Notes under the pieces: model-generated
The model's database searches: none
The model's input: only the letters and a program-made list of their open reading frames with translations
What the model was told of the DNA's origin: nothing
Assembly: GCF_902170565.1 (NCBI RefSeq)
Contig: NZ_CABHXX010000005.1
Coordinates: forward strand, 19,966-83,965
Length of the DNA: 64,000 nt
Source: Yersinia thracica
Lineage (GTDB): Bacteria; Pseudomonadota; Gammaproteobacteria; Enterobacterales; Enterobacteriaceae
Direction of reading: 5' to 3'
Program-made: the position numbers and the translations under genes
Shown: positions 53,845-62,247 of the stretch, piece by piece
Layout: each line of letters starts with the position of its first letter
Position numbering within the stretch: the stretch's first letter is position 1

Positions 53845-54801
53845 TTATTCATTAATAAAAAATAATGAATGTGAGTGCCATAACAGCCAATCTTGCGGAT
53901 GCTGCGTCATTGATGTTTCAATCAATTCAGGTAATTTACTTTTTATTTCCCGCGCACTAAGCGCAGGATAAATATGAATTTTTATTTCTTTGTCGTAATA
54001 CAGATAATAAAAAACCACCTGCGCTGACAGTGCTCTGGCAAGGCGAATAATGCCGCTGTGCAAATTGGCAGGGCGGCTAAACAGCTGGCAGGGCATTTTT
54101 GCCGTTTCTGCTGGCTGGTTATTGACGGTGTAATCCGGCGTAATATCCGGAAAAATCATAATATTCCGCTTATGCTCGGCGGCTTCCATGATGGCGGCCA
54201 TCAAGTTACCGGCGATTGCACGACTGTCAGCATGGATAGAACAATAGGAAATATTCACTCCGCCCATTTGCCGCGCCTGCTCTTCATAAGCTTCAGCACT
54301 GGCTGACACCACCACAGTGGCCTGCCCCGGATAAGCCCCCGCACCCACCATGCCCGCGAGCACATCAGAAACCATGTGCAGCGGCGCGAGAATAACCGGC
54401 GAACCGGCTTCATGTAGCGCACTCACCTGGCTGTCTAACTGCTCAGTACAGGCGGCTAACTGCGCTAAAATTCGCCGATTTTGACCATAAGTTGCGGCCA
54501 GCTCCAACACCTGACGGCGCTGTGCGGTACGAATAAAATTCTGTGCCGATGGGCGATTGTGACTTTCTAATAGACACTGGCTATTCGCCGCCGCCACCCG
54601 CGCCAGATTTTTCTGATGCCGTGAAACCAAACCTAAAGCCCGGCGCAAAGCGCCGAGCATCAGTAAGAAACGATAATCACCGTGCCGCAACAGCCAGATA
54701 GCTATTTTTCCCTGCCAGCGGGCGAGTAAGCGCCCACTAAAAGCCAGTTTGTCGAGCTGGTTTCTCCAGGCGAAATAGCTCCATACGGCTAACAGTCTCA
54801 T
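53845..54801 (-). CDS. LpxL/HtrB-like acyltransferase (LPLAT fold) in the peptide cluster
   Basis: 318 residues resembling lauroyl/myristoyl acyltransferases of lipid A: GSPVILAPLHMVSDVLAG (about 133-150), a middle region MIFPDITPDYTV, and a C-terminal part ending QDWLLWHSHSLFF, like the QWLW-H end of the LpxL group. The catalytic motif is shifted: His142 is followed by Asp at +4, not by Asp/Glu at +5 as in HX4D/E. It most likely uses acyl-ACP, and the cluster ACP is the natural donor. Acceptor unknown: the peptide, a lipid, or lipid A. Confidence 0.82.
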   Translation of the reverse strand: MRLLAVWSYFAWRNQLDKLAFSGRLLARWQGKIAIWLLRHGDYRFLLMLGALRRALGLVSRHQKNLARVAAANSQCLLESHNRPSAQNFIRTAQRRQVLELAATYGQNRRILAQLAACTEQLDSQVSALHEAGSPVILAPLHMVSDVLAGMVGAGAYPGQATVVVSASAEAYEEQARQMGGVNISYCSIHADSRAIAGNLMAAIMEAAEHKRNIMIFPDITPDYTVNNQPAETAKMPCQLFSRPANLHSGIIRLARALSAQVVFYYLYYDKEIKIHIYPALSAREIKSKLPELIETSMTQHPQDWLLWHSHSLFFINE

Positions 54802-55484
54802 TATTTCTCCAGCGCCTTATCGTGCTCGAGTAATGACAAGAGATGATCTGAGAACGCCGGGAATTGACGATCCTGTAGCGCTAGCCATTTTTTACCCACA
54901 ATAAAGGTCGGAGTAGCATCAATTTTGTAATGTGCGGTCACCGCCGTCATATAGGCTAGCAACTCTTTCACTTCAGCTGACTGGCTCACTTGCTGATATT
55001 TGGCAACATCAATGTCATTGGCTTTTAGCCAGATTTCGAGCTGGCTGTTATCGCTCAGGTCGATGTTGTCTTCGAGCACCGCTTTGTAAGCGCTTTGGCG
55101 ATGCTGCGGTTCAATACCCATGACAGATAAGGTCGCGAAAACAGGTGCAAAACGCCCCAAGCCGGTGGTTTTATCGCTGCTGATATGCAGGCGAACAAAA
55201 CGCGTCCCTTCTGGCATGCGGTTTTCTAATTGGGTCACATTCTCTTCATTGATGGCGCAGTAATGGCAGCCATAAGAGAAGATCTCGATAATCGTTTTAT
55301 CGTCTTTGATTGGGCTGTTTTCAACTTCACTGCTGCTGACAGCGAATAGGGTTTCCTGTTCATCCTGATTAAGAACGAAATAGTGGAAATAGGCCGTTGT
55401 TATCAATGAAGAAATAAGGATAACTAACAGTGTATAGCCTATAAAAAATCCCTTACTCCTAAACATATTATTTTCAGTAGACAT
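54801..55484 (-). CDS. Membrane-anchored DsbA-like thiol oxidoreductase
   Basis: 227 residues from the ATG at 55484. An N-terminal membrane segment (about 13-35; FFIGYTLLVILISSLITTAY) holds a periplasmic thioredoxin-fold domain of the DsbA group with active site CHYC (Cys73, Cys76; EIFSYGCHYCAINEENV), a helical insertion, and the cis-Pro loop ATPTFIVGKKW. It should form or shuffle disulfides. The cluster's peptide has four cysteines, an even number, so it is a plausible dedicated substrate. A GTG at 55502 is an alternative start. It ends 1 nt into the acyltransferase gene. Confidence 0.88.
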   Translation of the reverse strand: MSTENNMFRSKGFFIGYTLLVILISSLITTAYFHYFVLNQDEQETLFAVSSSEVENSPIKDDKTIIEIFSYGCHYCAINEENVTQLENRMPEGTRFVRLHISSDKTTGLGRFAPVFATLSVMGIEPQHRQSAYKAVLEDNIDLSDNSQLEIWLKANDIDVAKYQQVSQSAEVKELLAYMTAVTAHYKIDATPTFIVGKKWLALQDRQFPAFSDHLLSLLEHDKALEK

Positions 55485-55630
55485 AGATTCAGTTCTATTC
55501 ACAATCAGAGTTCAGGTAAGACATAAACAGAATCAAATAACATTTATGCCCACGAAATAATCTTTCTAACATTCAATTAATGCGAAAATTCTTGAATTTA
55601 AGCATCAGTGACACATTTAAAGAAATAAAT

Positions 55631-55665
55631 CAGGTAAGTACAGAAATCCCTCCCGCACTTACCTG
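55631..55665 (-). terminator. Stem-loop between precursor gene and dsbA-like gene
   Basis: CAGGTAAGT and ACTTACCTG pair over 9 bp around a 17-nt loop, about 50 nt after the precursor stop. Only a weak T-rich stretch follows on the minus strand. A partial terminator or RNA-stabilising hairpin here would allow much more precursor than enzyme mRNA. Confidence 0.55.
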
Positions 55666-55713
55666 GGATACTATTAAATATCGATAAAAATTAACGAATA
55701 CTTAATTTATATA

Positions 55714-55902
55714 TTATTTGCAGTTAGCAATGTTGCTAGCTGTAGCTGTACGGCTAGTCACTTTACCGTGTTTGTCAGTACAAGTAGTAATAGCCTGACA
55801 AGTCAAAGTAGTGCTACCTGACAACCACTCGTAAGTATCTTTACAAGTTACGCCAGTACCGCCAACGATTGTATTTGCTTCAGCCATGTTCATTTTTTTC
55901 AT
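55714..55902 (-). CDS. Double-glycine-leader, four-cysteine microcin-like precursor peptide
   Basis: 62 residues. The leader MKKMNMAEANTIVGG ends in Gly14-Gly15, the C39 cleavage site. The 47-residue core starts TGVTCKDTYEWL and holds Cys20, Cys35, Cys41 and Cys61, with many Thr and Ser. AAGGA lies 9 nt before the ATG. The core has no long hydrophobic helix, unlike class IIa colicin-V microcins. From memory it resembles short enterobacterial Gly-Gly peptides filed under DUF4762; not checked. First gene of the minus-strand cluster with the C39 exporter, DsbA-like protein and acyl enzymes downstream. Confidence 0.85.
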   Translation of the reverse strand: MKKMNMAEANTIVGGTGVTCKDTYEWLSGSTTLTCQAITTCTDKHGKVTSRTATASNIANCK

Positions 55903-56018
55903 GAGAAAAATCCTTAAAGGAAAATAAAAAATTTATAGCCTATTATTTAATAGCCCATTGAAGTATGCGTTTTAATCTTAAGTTTTATTGCTAACAACCA
56001 TTAATTTAACGCAGTGAA

Positions 56019-56048
56019 TTTATACTATATTAATGTAATGCATTACAA
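56019..56048 (-). promoter_or_regulatory. Promoter with palindromic operator candidate before the precursor gene
   Basis: On the minus strand TTGTAA (56043-56048), an 18-nt spacer and TATAAA (56019-56024) resemble a sigma-70 promoter, about 110 nt before the precursor ATG. A perfect 14-bp palindrome TGTAATGCATTACA (56034-56047) covers the -35 region, a likely repressor or activator site. The gap 55903-56229 contains no gene. Confidence 0.5.
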
Positions 56049-56152
56049 CTAAAATATAACATTTATTTAATTTTAAATTATATATAAATAAATGCCACGG
56101 GAGCCTGCTGCCATAATGAAATAACAGTAAATCCACCCGAGTTACGAATATA

Positions 56153-56179
56153 AAAATAGCGAATTTAAAGCGCTATTTT
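56153..56179 (-). terminator. Terminator of the fimbrial operon
   Basis: Minus strand AAAATAGCG-(9 nt)-CGCTATTTT followed by TATA. A second hairpin, TGTACTCA/TGAGTACA, lies between it and the adhesin stop. Confidence 0.65.
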
Positions 56180-56229
56180 ATATTCATAATAATCATGTAC
56201 TCAGCCAATGAGTACATATGATTCTGTAT

Positions 56230-57063
56230 TTAGAGGTAGGACATAATAACCACTCCACTACCACTAAAGGTGCCCGCATCAGGTAATCCCACCGAATGAA
56301 GTGTTGATTCAATCGGGAAAGGTGTCTGCCCCGCGGCTGCGTCTATCGTGACACCATTGTATAGATCTTGCCCTGACATTTTTAATGTTGAGGTCAGTTT
56401 GCCACTTTGTCCAAGGTTGATACTTTTGCTACCTACCAGAGTTAATTTCAGCGATGTTCTGACTGTGCATTTGATGTTTAATGGCTCACTTTTTATTGCG
56501 CCATCAACATTCTGTTGATTAAGTGAACCATAATTGATATAGACATCACCGGTAATTTCACAGGTTTCTGGGGTCGGTGGAACCGCGCCACAATAAGAGC
56601 CGGGAATAACCCTACCACTGGTATTACCATCATTCGAACCTTGCCAATACATCACACCAAAGCAGCTGCCAGCCGCACGCAATGGCTCAGTTGTTACAGT
56701 ACCCCAACTCCCCGACACCCCATTTTTAGCCACAAAGGCCGCTCTCATCACTTCGGCAGTCGCGCCCTGAGAAACAATAACTCGCGTCAAGGCATTGGAT
56801 GGGTTACCACATATTTCAGCATTGGCCGCTGTCGAGTAGTGACATATCGCCACAGAACAAGATGCAGCAGTACAAAGTGTCCCCTGCATTTCTTCGCTCG
56901 GCCAAGAGTATGTTCCTTGGTATTGTTGTCCGACCCGCGTTTGCGTCGAAACCCAAGCACTGGCCTGGCTATAAAGTGGAAATAAAAACAGCACGCAAGC
57001 AATTAGCCAGAAATATTGGCTACTTAAGCGCATATTAGGCTGTGTCATTCGTTTAAGTTCCAT
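56230..57063 (-). CDS. mrpH: MrpH-type fimbrial tip adhesin
   Basis: 277 residues from the ATG at 57063; several in-frame ATGs (57120, 57078, 57048, 57033) leave the start uncertain. A hydrophobic signal (WLIACVLFLFPLYSQASA) precedes WVST. An N-terminal lectin-like domain with several cysteines (TLCTAASCSVAICHYS, AEICGNPS, SYCGAVPPTPETC) is followed by a C-terminal pilin domain (EITGDVYINYGSLN... GSGVVIMSYL). The two-domain shape and last position of the operon fit the Proteus MrpH tip adhesin. MrpH uses a His-based zinc site; I see only one His in the lectin part, so its ligand chemistry may differ. Confidence 0.78.
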   Translation of the reverse strand: MELKRMTQPNMRLSSQYFWLIACVLFLFPLYSQASAWVSTQTRVGQQYQGTYSWPSEEMQGTLCTAASCSVAICHYSTAANAEICGNPSNALTRVIVSQGATAEVMRAAFVAKNGVSGSWGTVTTEPLRAAGSCFGVMYWQGSNDGNTSGRVIPGSYCGAVPPTPETCEITGDVYINYGSLNQQNVDGAIKSEPLNIKCTVRTSLKLTLVGSKSINLGQSGKLTSTLKMSGQDLYNGVTIDAAAGQTPFPIESTLHSVGLPDAGTFSGSGVVIMSYL

Positions 57064-57155
57064 TGTCTCTATCCGCATATCGGCATTTAAGCTGTTGATA
57101 ATGAGTTTCAGCGTTAACATATTCGTATTGAAATAAAATTAATGGGGAAATCACA

Positions 57156-57701
57156 TTAATAATATTGCAGATTAAATGTTGCGACGGCGCTGAACTCACC
57201 GCGTTTAATCGTGCGTTGCGTTATTGCATCTGGCTCACCCTGAACATAAGCTTTCAAGGTAATAATGTTGTTGCCTGTATCAAGTGCAATATCATCACTC
57301 GACTGATTAAGGGGCAAAGCTTTCCCAGCCAATGTTTCAAGACCAATGGCTATTCCGACATCATTACCATCGACGGACAATAATCCGGGTAATTTAAGAT
57401 TATCATTGCCTGTAAACTTAATATTGGCCGTTGTACCCAGGCTAATGTCACAATCAACCAGGTGTATTTGGAATTGTTTTCCCAAAGTACGCTGATTCGA
57501 ATATAGGTATTTGTCGACTACCGTACCGAAATTCAAACTAATGGCTTCATCACCTGGGCGAATGGTGCAGGGTTCGGCAACTAATGCGCCATGAAAACGC
57601 ATATTATCAGCAGCCGATGCCGGTATAGCCCAAAAAATATTCAGAATCAGAATACTTAAAATAGTTCGCCCACGGCGCATCAGCTGATTTAAATTAGTCA
57701 T
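57156..57701 (-). CDS. mrpG: Minor fimbrial subunit, MrpG position
   Basis: 181 residues with signal peptide (RTILSILILNIFWAIPASA) and a fimbrial pilin domain: RFHGALVAEPCTIRPGDEAISLNFG, a disulfide partner in HLVDCDISLG, and a C-terminal beta-zipper tail ATFNLQYY. Two adjacent ATGs exist; 57701 sits 7 nt after AGGA. It lies between the MrpF-like and adhesin genes and is probably part of the tip. Confidence 0.85.
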   Translation of the reverse strand: MTNLNQLMRRGRTILSILILNIFWAIPASAADNMRFHGALVAEPCTIRPGDEAISLNFGTVVDKYLYSNQRTLGKQFQIHLVDCDISLGTTANIKFTGNDNLKLPGLLSVDGNDVGIAIGLETLAGKALPLNQSSDDIALDTGNNIITLKAYVQGEPDAITQRTIKRGEFSAVATFNLQYY

Positions 57702-57710
57702 CATTTGATC

Positions 57711-58205
57711 CTATTGATAATCCACTAATAATGTAGCGGTGGCCTCAAAACTGCCTTCACTTAATGTTGCGCCCGTCGCCTTAATAGGAACGGCTTTAAG
57801 TACCGGCGGGTTATCTTTGTCATAAGCAACGCGGGTATTCAGCGGAAAAGAAACGCCATTTTTCATAATACGGATACCCAGGTTCCCAACATCAGTTTGT
57901 ATTGCTGCGGGGTCAAATGTAGCAACAGATGCGCTCACGATCGTGATACCCAATGCCAAACTGCCACCGACCGTTTCACAAGTAATGCTGTAAGGCACTG
58001 TCTGGGTATAATTGATGCCATCAATTTTGTTCACACCCAGATTTTCCCCAAAAGGTACATCAATAATTATCCCCCCATTAATCACACAAGGGGCGGGGTT
58101 AATTAATGTGCCCGAGAACAGCATGTTGTCCGCATAGGCCAACGTACTACCAACAACCAGCACTACTGCAACTGAACAGCGTGGAATAAGTGAGTTAATT
58201 TTCAT
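57711..58205 (-). CDS. mrpF: Minor fimbrial subunit, MrpF position
   Basis: 164 residues, signal peptide ending near TLAYA, pilin domain with LINPAPCVINGGIIIDVPFGENLGVNKIDGINYTQ, YSITCETVGG as the partner cysteine and a terminal EATATLLVDYQ strand. Closely related to the upstream subunit (58205-58762), apparently a duplication. ATG overlaps the upstream stop by 1 nt. Confidence 0.85.
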   Translation of the reverse strand: MKINSLIPRCSVAVVLVVGSTLAYADNMLFSGTLINPAPCVINGGIIIDVPFGENLGVNKIDGINYTQTVPYSITCETVGGSLALGITIVSASVATFDPAAIQTDVGNLGIRIMKNGVSFPLNTRVAYDKDNPPVLKAVPIKATGATLSEGSFEATATLLVDYQ

Positions 58206-58762
58206 TATTGATACTCCACAACCAGAGTCGCTGTGCCGGAAAAATAGCCGGTGCTCAACGTCGCATTTGTTTGTTTGATCAGTACCGCCTGCAACAAAGG
58301 AACATTCGGATAGGTAAAATTGGTTGTCGCGTTAAGTGCAAGTGGCTGCCCATCGCGCATCAATTTGATCCCCAAAGCTGAATTGCTGGTTTTCAAGAGA
58401 CTGGTATCAAAAGTCGCACCATTCCCCTTAATACTTATTTTCAGCGCATTAGATGCTGCCGCAGTACAGTTCAGCGTATAGTTCACCGGCTGCATGTAGT
58501 TGACACCATCAATATTGGATGTCAGGACGCTATCGCCGAAATCGACGTTAATCGTGTTGTTGCTGTTAATCTCACAAGGCGGTGCAGCAAAAATAGTGAC
58601 TGAAACAGTGACTGTTGCCGTCTTAGTTAGCGCCCATGCAGAGCTGCTTAACAATAATGTCATCACTGCGGCCGCCGTCCCTGCAATGGCTGTCATCTTA
58701 ATGATGGACATCATGGCCATCGGAGTCAGCCGGGTAACTATTCCCCTAAAAACAACAGTCAT
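58205..58762 (-). CDS. mrpE: Minor fimbrial subunit, MrpE position
   Basis: 185 residues from the ATG at 58762 (AAGGA 7 nt upstream; an ATG at 58780 is possible). A long signal segment (AIAGTAAAVMTLLLSSSAWA) is followed by a pilin domain with APPCEINSNNTINVDFGDSVLTSNIDGVNYMQ, YTLNCTAAASN and GTATLVVEYQ. The repeated pattern INVxFG...NIDGINY/VNYMQ links it to the next gene. Confidence 0.85.
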   Translation of the reverse strand: MTVVFRGIVTRLTPMAMMSIIKMTAIAGTAAAVMTLLLSSSAWALTKTATVTVSVTIFAAPPCEINSNNTINVDFGDSVLTSNIDGVNYMQPVNYTLNCTAAASNALKISIKGNGATFDTSLLKTSNSALGIKLMRDGQPLALNATTNFTYPNVPLLQAVLIKQTNATLSTGYFSGTATLVVEYQ

Positions 58763-58833
58763 CCCATATTCCTTATTCATTGTTCAGCCTGACATCCGCC
58801 CAGTCTTTTTATGCAGCGCCCAGAAATACACCG

Positions 58834-59580
58834 TTACTTGATGCTTTCAACCACAGAACACGTGCTACCCGTGCAACCAAATACCAATTTTGGTCGGCCA
58901 CCAAAATCATTGACATAAGTCAGCACGGGTTTACTACCCAATGCGCCGGCACTGACATCCAACATACCCTGCGCTTTTGGCGCAATCATAAGTGGCTTGA
59001 AGCCCGCAGCTGTTTTCCCGGTTTTGCTCTCACTGGCATCGACCAGTGTGATGTAATACGGTGTCGGGTTATTAACCTGGTAACGATCGCCCTGACGAGT
59101 CAGCTGTAACTTTTCCTGCCAAGGTGTCGACATATCGGCCTTTTGGGGCACGATGCCCACTGGGCGGTAGAAAAGTTTGATGCGCGTTTGCAAAGCAATT
59201 TGCAAAGTATTGGGCTTGTCCGAGCGCGGTGGAATTTCACGCAAGTTAAAATAGAACAAGGTTTCCCGGTCTTGCGCCAACTGGCTCACCGCTGGCAAGG
59301 ACTGTATTTTTAACTGACTCATTGCACCGGGTTCTACACGCTGAACCGGTGGAACCACCGTCAATGGTGAATTGATCTTGTTACCCTGTTCATCTTCAAT
59401 CCAACCCTGCGCCAGATAAGGCAATTCCTTATTCTGGTTGCTGATATTCAAGCTAATGGACTTATCGCCGCCATTAAGAATGGCCCGAGTTCTATCCAGT
59501 GCAATCGCTGCTGTTGCTTGCTGAGTCATAAGTGCCGTCACCAAAATCGTGGTGATACGCAGTTTGTTATTCAATTTCAT
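58834..59580 (-). CDS. mrpD: PapD-like periplasmic fimbrial chaperone
   Basis: 248 residues, signal peptide (TTILVTALMTQQATA) and two Ig-like domains. Chaperone signature regions are IALDRTRAILNGGDKSISLNISNQN, VVPPVQRVEPG, and FYFNLREIPPRSDKPNTLQIALQTRIKLFYRP. Conserved Arg/Lys of the cleft bind subunit C-termini for donor-strand complementation. C-terminal cysteines FGCTGSTC could form a disulfide. AAGGA precedes the ATG. 100 nt after the usher gene. Confidence 0.93.
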   Translation of the reverse strand: MKLNNKLRITTILVTALMTQQATAAIALDRTRAILNGGDKSISLNISNQNKELPYLAQGWIEDEQGNKINSPLTVVPPVQRVEPGAMSQLKIQSLPAVSQLAQDRETLFYFNLREIPPRSDKPNTLQIALQTRIKLFYRPVGIVPQKADMSTPWQEKLQLTRQGDRYQVNNPTPYYITLVDASESKTGKTAAGFKPLMIAPKAQGMLDVSAGALGSKPVLTYVNDFGGRPKLVFGCTGSTCSVVESIK

Positions 59581-59680
59581 TACTTTTTCCTTCGAATTAA
59601 TTTTTGTCAGAACCGGGTGGCACCGAACATTTTCTCTTCTCGGAACCCGCGGTTATCCACAGGTTCATTACTAAAGCTTT

Positions 59681-62221
59681 CTACTCTGATGCCGGGGGCT
59701 TATTCCCCGCCGCTATCGGCTGGCAAGGCAGCAGTAGATTCGCCAGTATTGCCGGAGAAAGTGCCTTCGGTAGGGTGATGCTGCATTGCGCCTTCCCATT
59801 CCAGTTTACTGACATAGTTTCACCGGTTTTTATCCCACTGAGATAAGTGGAACCGTCGTCGTTAACAATGCCGGTCTCTTGCTTATTTTCATTTAATACG
59901 GTGGCCCCAAATGGCGGTGAGGTGCCATCTGCCATGCGTATCATGGCCATCGCTTTTTCGCCGGAAATCACATTAAAGCGGCGATAACCAATAGCACCTT
60001 CAGTCAGTGTGACCTGTGCTACGGTTCCTCTGGCTTCAACATCATCCGCCAGGTTATCAATATCTATACTGGCCCGGTTGCGGTAATAGCTGTTCACATC
60101 ACCGACCACCGCTTTACCAAACCTGTTGGTGCGTATTGACGAGCCATATCCCTGAACTGGAACACCGGATACCCCTTGGGTATCAAGTAACAGTCGGGTT
60201 CCACCAAGCGTATTCACCCGATGTAGAGCCCCGCCTTCAGCCGTAATAGTCGCCCCGCCCTGAACACCGACACCGACGGAAGAGTATTGGCCTTCCTGAT
60301 AACTGGCATTGGCGTTAATATCCGCGCTACTGCCAATGTGATTATAGTTACCACTGACCAACGCGCCGCTACGTGCTACACCGGTATTGACCTGGTAGTT
60401 GTTATGGGCATCTATGCGATCGGAATACCCCACTCGCTGGCTGTTTTCACGGCCATTGACTGACGCGCTATAACTGATTGTTGCCGTGTTGCCAATCGGC
60501 ATAGACAAGGACAGATACACCCCATCATCATTGCTTTCGTTATAACGGTTCCGGAAAGCCGAGAATGTCATACTGACGTTTTTCACTTTGCCAATATCAA
60601 AATAGCGCGAGAGTGACAGGTTATAGCGGTCATTCGCCGAGCGATCCCAATATGTTTGATGGCTATAGTTCAGATACGCGCTCAGCCCCAGATCCTGAAA
60701 TTGCTGGTTGAAGCTGATGGTGTACATCTCTTTATTGCCGCCCACGGTATTACCGCGATAACGTGTGTCGAGATATTCCGTCATGCTCATAAAATTACGT
60801 TCAGAGAAGCGATAGCCAGCAAATGTCACCTGACTGCCTGTTTCCTGAAAGTTTTTCGAATAGTTGACTCGATAAGAGCCACCACTCAAAGTGCCTTTCT
60901 CGGGTAAAGTGGCCCACGATTGGGTCATATCAACCGACACTGCACCAAATTCCATCAAGTCACGGCCAATCCCCATGGATGCCGCTTGATATTCGTTTTC
61001 ACCGCTGATCCCACCACCAAACAATGACCAGCCGCTATTGATCCCCCAGGAGAATTCCCCGGTACCAAATACCGGCCCTTCAGAGCGATGCCCGATACTC
61101 GAAGGCTTACCTGCAGCCACGCGGTAGCGCACCATACCAGGGCGGGTCAGGTAAGGAATACTGGCGGTATTCACCTGAAATCGTTGAATTTGTCCATCAA
61201 GCTCTTCTACTCGCACATCCAACGTTCCAGAAACAAAACTGTTCAAGTTCTGGATGCGGAAAGGACCGGCAGCGACCAGTGTTTCACTCAACACTCGCCC
61301 TTGCTGACTCACAATGACCCGCGCATTGGTTCGGGCAACACCGGTAATCTCAGGTGCATAGCCACGCAAATTCGGCGGTAACATATTGTCATCCGTCGCC
61401 AGGCTAGCGCCGTTGAAGCGGAAGCTATCAAAGATGGCGGAGTTCAGAAAATCTTCACCCAGCGTCAACTTAGCACCCAAATTCGGGATAGCGCGATAGG
61501 CGTAATAACGGCTCCAATCCCATTGGCGTTCAGTCGGTGAACCAGAAACCTGATCAATTCGGCTCTGCCAATCAGCACGTAGGCGCCAGGCACCTAAGTT
61601 AGCGCCGGTGGTTCCGTTCCCGCTCAAGGTGTTATTGCTGGTATTGCTCTTTTGCTGGCGGTTCAACTGGCCTAACAGGTTATAGTCAAACAGCACACCG
61701 GGAAGACCGTCTTCCCAACGAGATGGCGGATCCCAATCCGGTTCGCTGTATTCCAACCAAGCTTGCGGCACACTCAGGTGCAGCGATGAAGTGGCCAAAT
61801 CGCCCTCCACAGTCAAGCCGGGCAAGCTGCTGATATCCAGACATTCCCCATCACGCGACCAGGTTAGCTTTTTGAAGCTATCTTCTTTCAATGCCAGTAA
61901 TTCAATTAACTGAGGTGATAAACACGCCTCACTTTTTTTGGGATCTTTCTCAGAAACATAGAATACAATCGGCTGTTCACTGAGTTCCTGCTTATTCATA
62001 CTAACCAATAAGTTATAACTCCCGGGCATGATATAACCGCGTTGGGAGAACTGGCTCAGGTCAAAGTTAGCGCGATCCTTGGTATCCAGCACATCTGTAT
62101 TAAACTGAATATCATCACTAGCAAACACACCATACGCATTGCCACTTAATGCAACAGCAATCAGAATTCGCAATAAATCACGACAGGCAATACCGGAGGT
62201 AATGGAACGAGCGGATACCAT
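59681..62221 (-). CDS. mrpC: Fimbrial outer-membrane usher
   Basis: 846 residues from the ATG at 62221 (AAGGTGA 8 nt upstream; the ATG at 62242 lacks a Shine-Dalgarno). Signal peptide, usher N-domain (FNTDVLDTKDRANFDLSQFSQRGYIMPGSYNL), 24-strand pore with the plug (RVNARVIVSQQGRVLSE-like ARTNARVIVSQQGRV), and C-terminal domains with NRFGKAVVGDVNSYYRNRASID and final CSITLPKAL. It receives chaperone-subunit complexes and secretes the pilus. Confidence 0.93.
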   Translation of the reverse strand: MVSARSITSGIACRDLLRILIAVALSGNAYGVFASDDIQFNTDVLDTKDRANFDLSQFSQRGYIMPGSYNLLVSMNKQELSEQPIVFYVSEKDPKKSEACLSPQLIELLALKEDSFKKLTWSRDGECLDISSLPGLTVEGDLATSSLHLSVPQAWLEYSEPDWDPPSRWEDGLPGVLFDYNLLGQLNRQQKSNTSNNTLSGNGTTGANLGAWRLRADWQSRIDQVSGSPTERQWDWSRYYAYRAIPNLGAKLTLGEDFLNSAIFDSFRFNGASLATDDNMLPPNLRGYAPEITGVARTNARVIVSQQGRVLSETLVAAGPFRIQNLNSFVSGTLDVRVEELDGQIQRFQVNTASIPYLTRPGMVRYRVAAGKPSSIGHRSEGPVFGTGEFSWGINSGWSLFGGGISGENEYQAASMGIGRDLMEFGAVSVDMTQSWATLPEKGTLSGGSYRVNYSKNFQETGSQVTFAGYRFSERNFMSMTEYLDTRYRGNTVGGNKEMYTISFNQQFQDLGLSAYLNYSHQTYWDRSANDRYNLSLSRYFDIGKVKNVSMTFSAFRNRYNESNDDGVYLSLSMPIGNTATISYSASVNGRENSQRVGYSDRIDAHNNYQVNTGVARSGALVSGNYNHIGSSADINANASYQEGQYSSVGVGVQGGATITAEGGALHRVNTLGGTRLLLDTQGVSGVPVQGYGSSIRTNRFGKAVVGDVNSYYRNRASIDIDNLADDVEARGTVAQVTLTEGAIGYRRFNVISGEKAMAMIRMADGTSPPFGATVLNENKQETGIVNDDGSTYLSGIKTGETMSVNWNGKAQCSITLPKALSPAILANLLLPCQPIAAGNKPPASE

Positions 62222-62247
62222 GGGATATGTCACCTTACTCATTGAAA

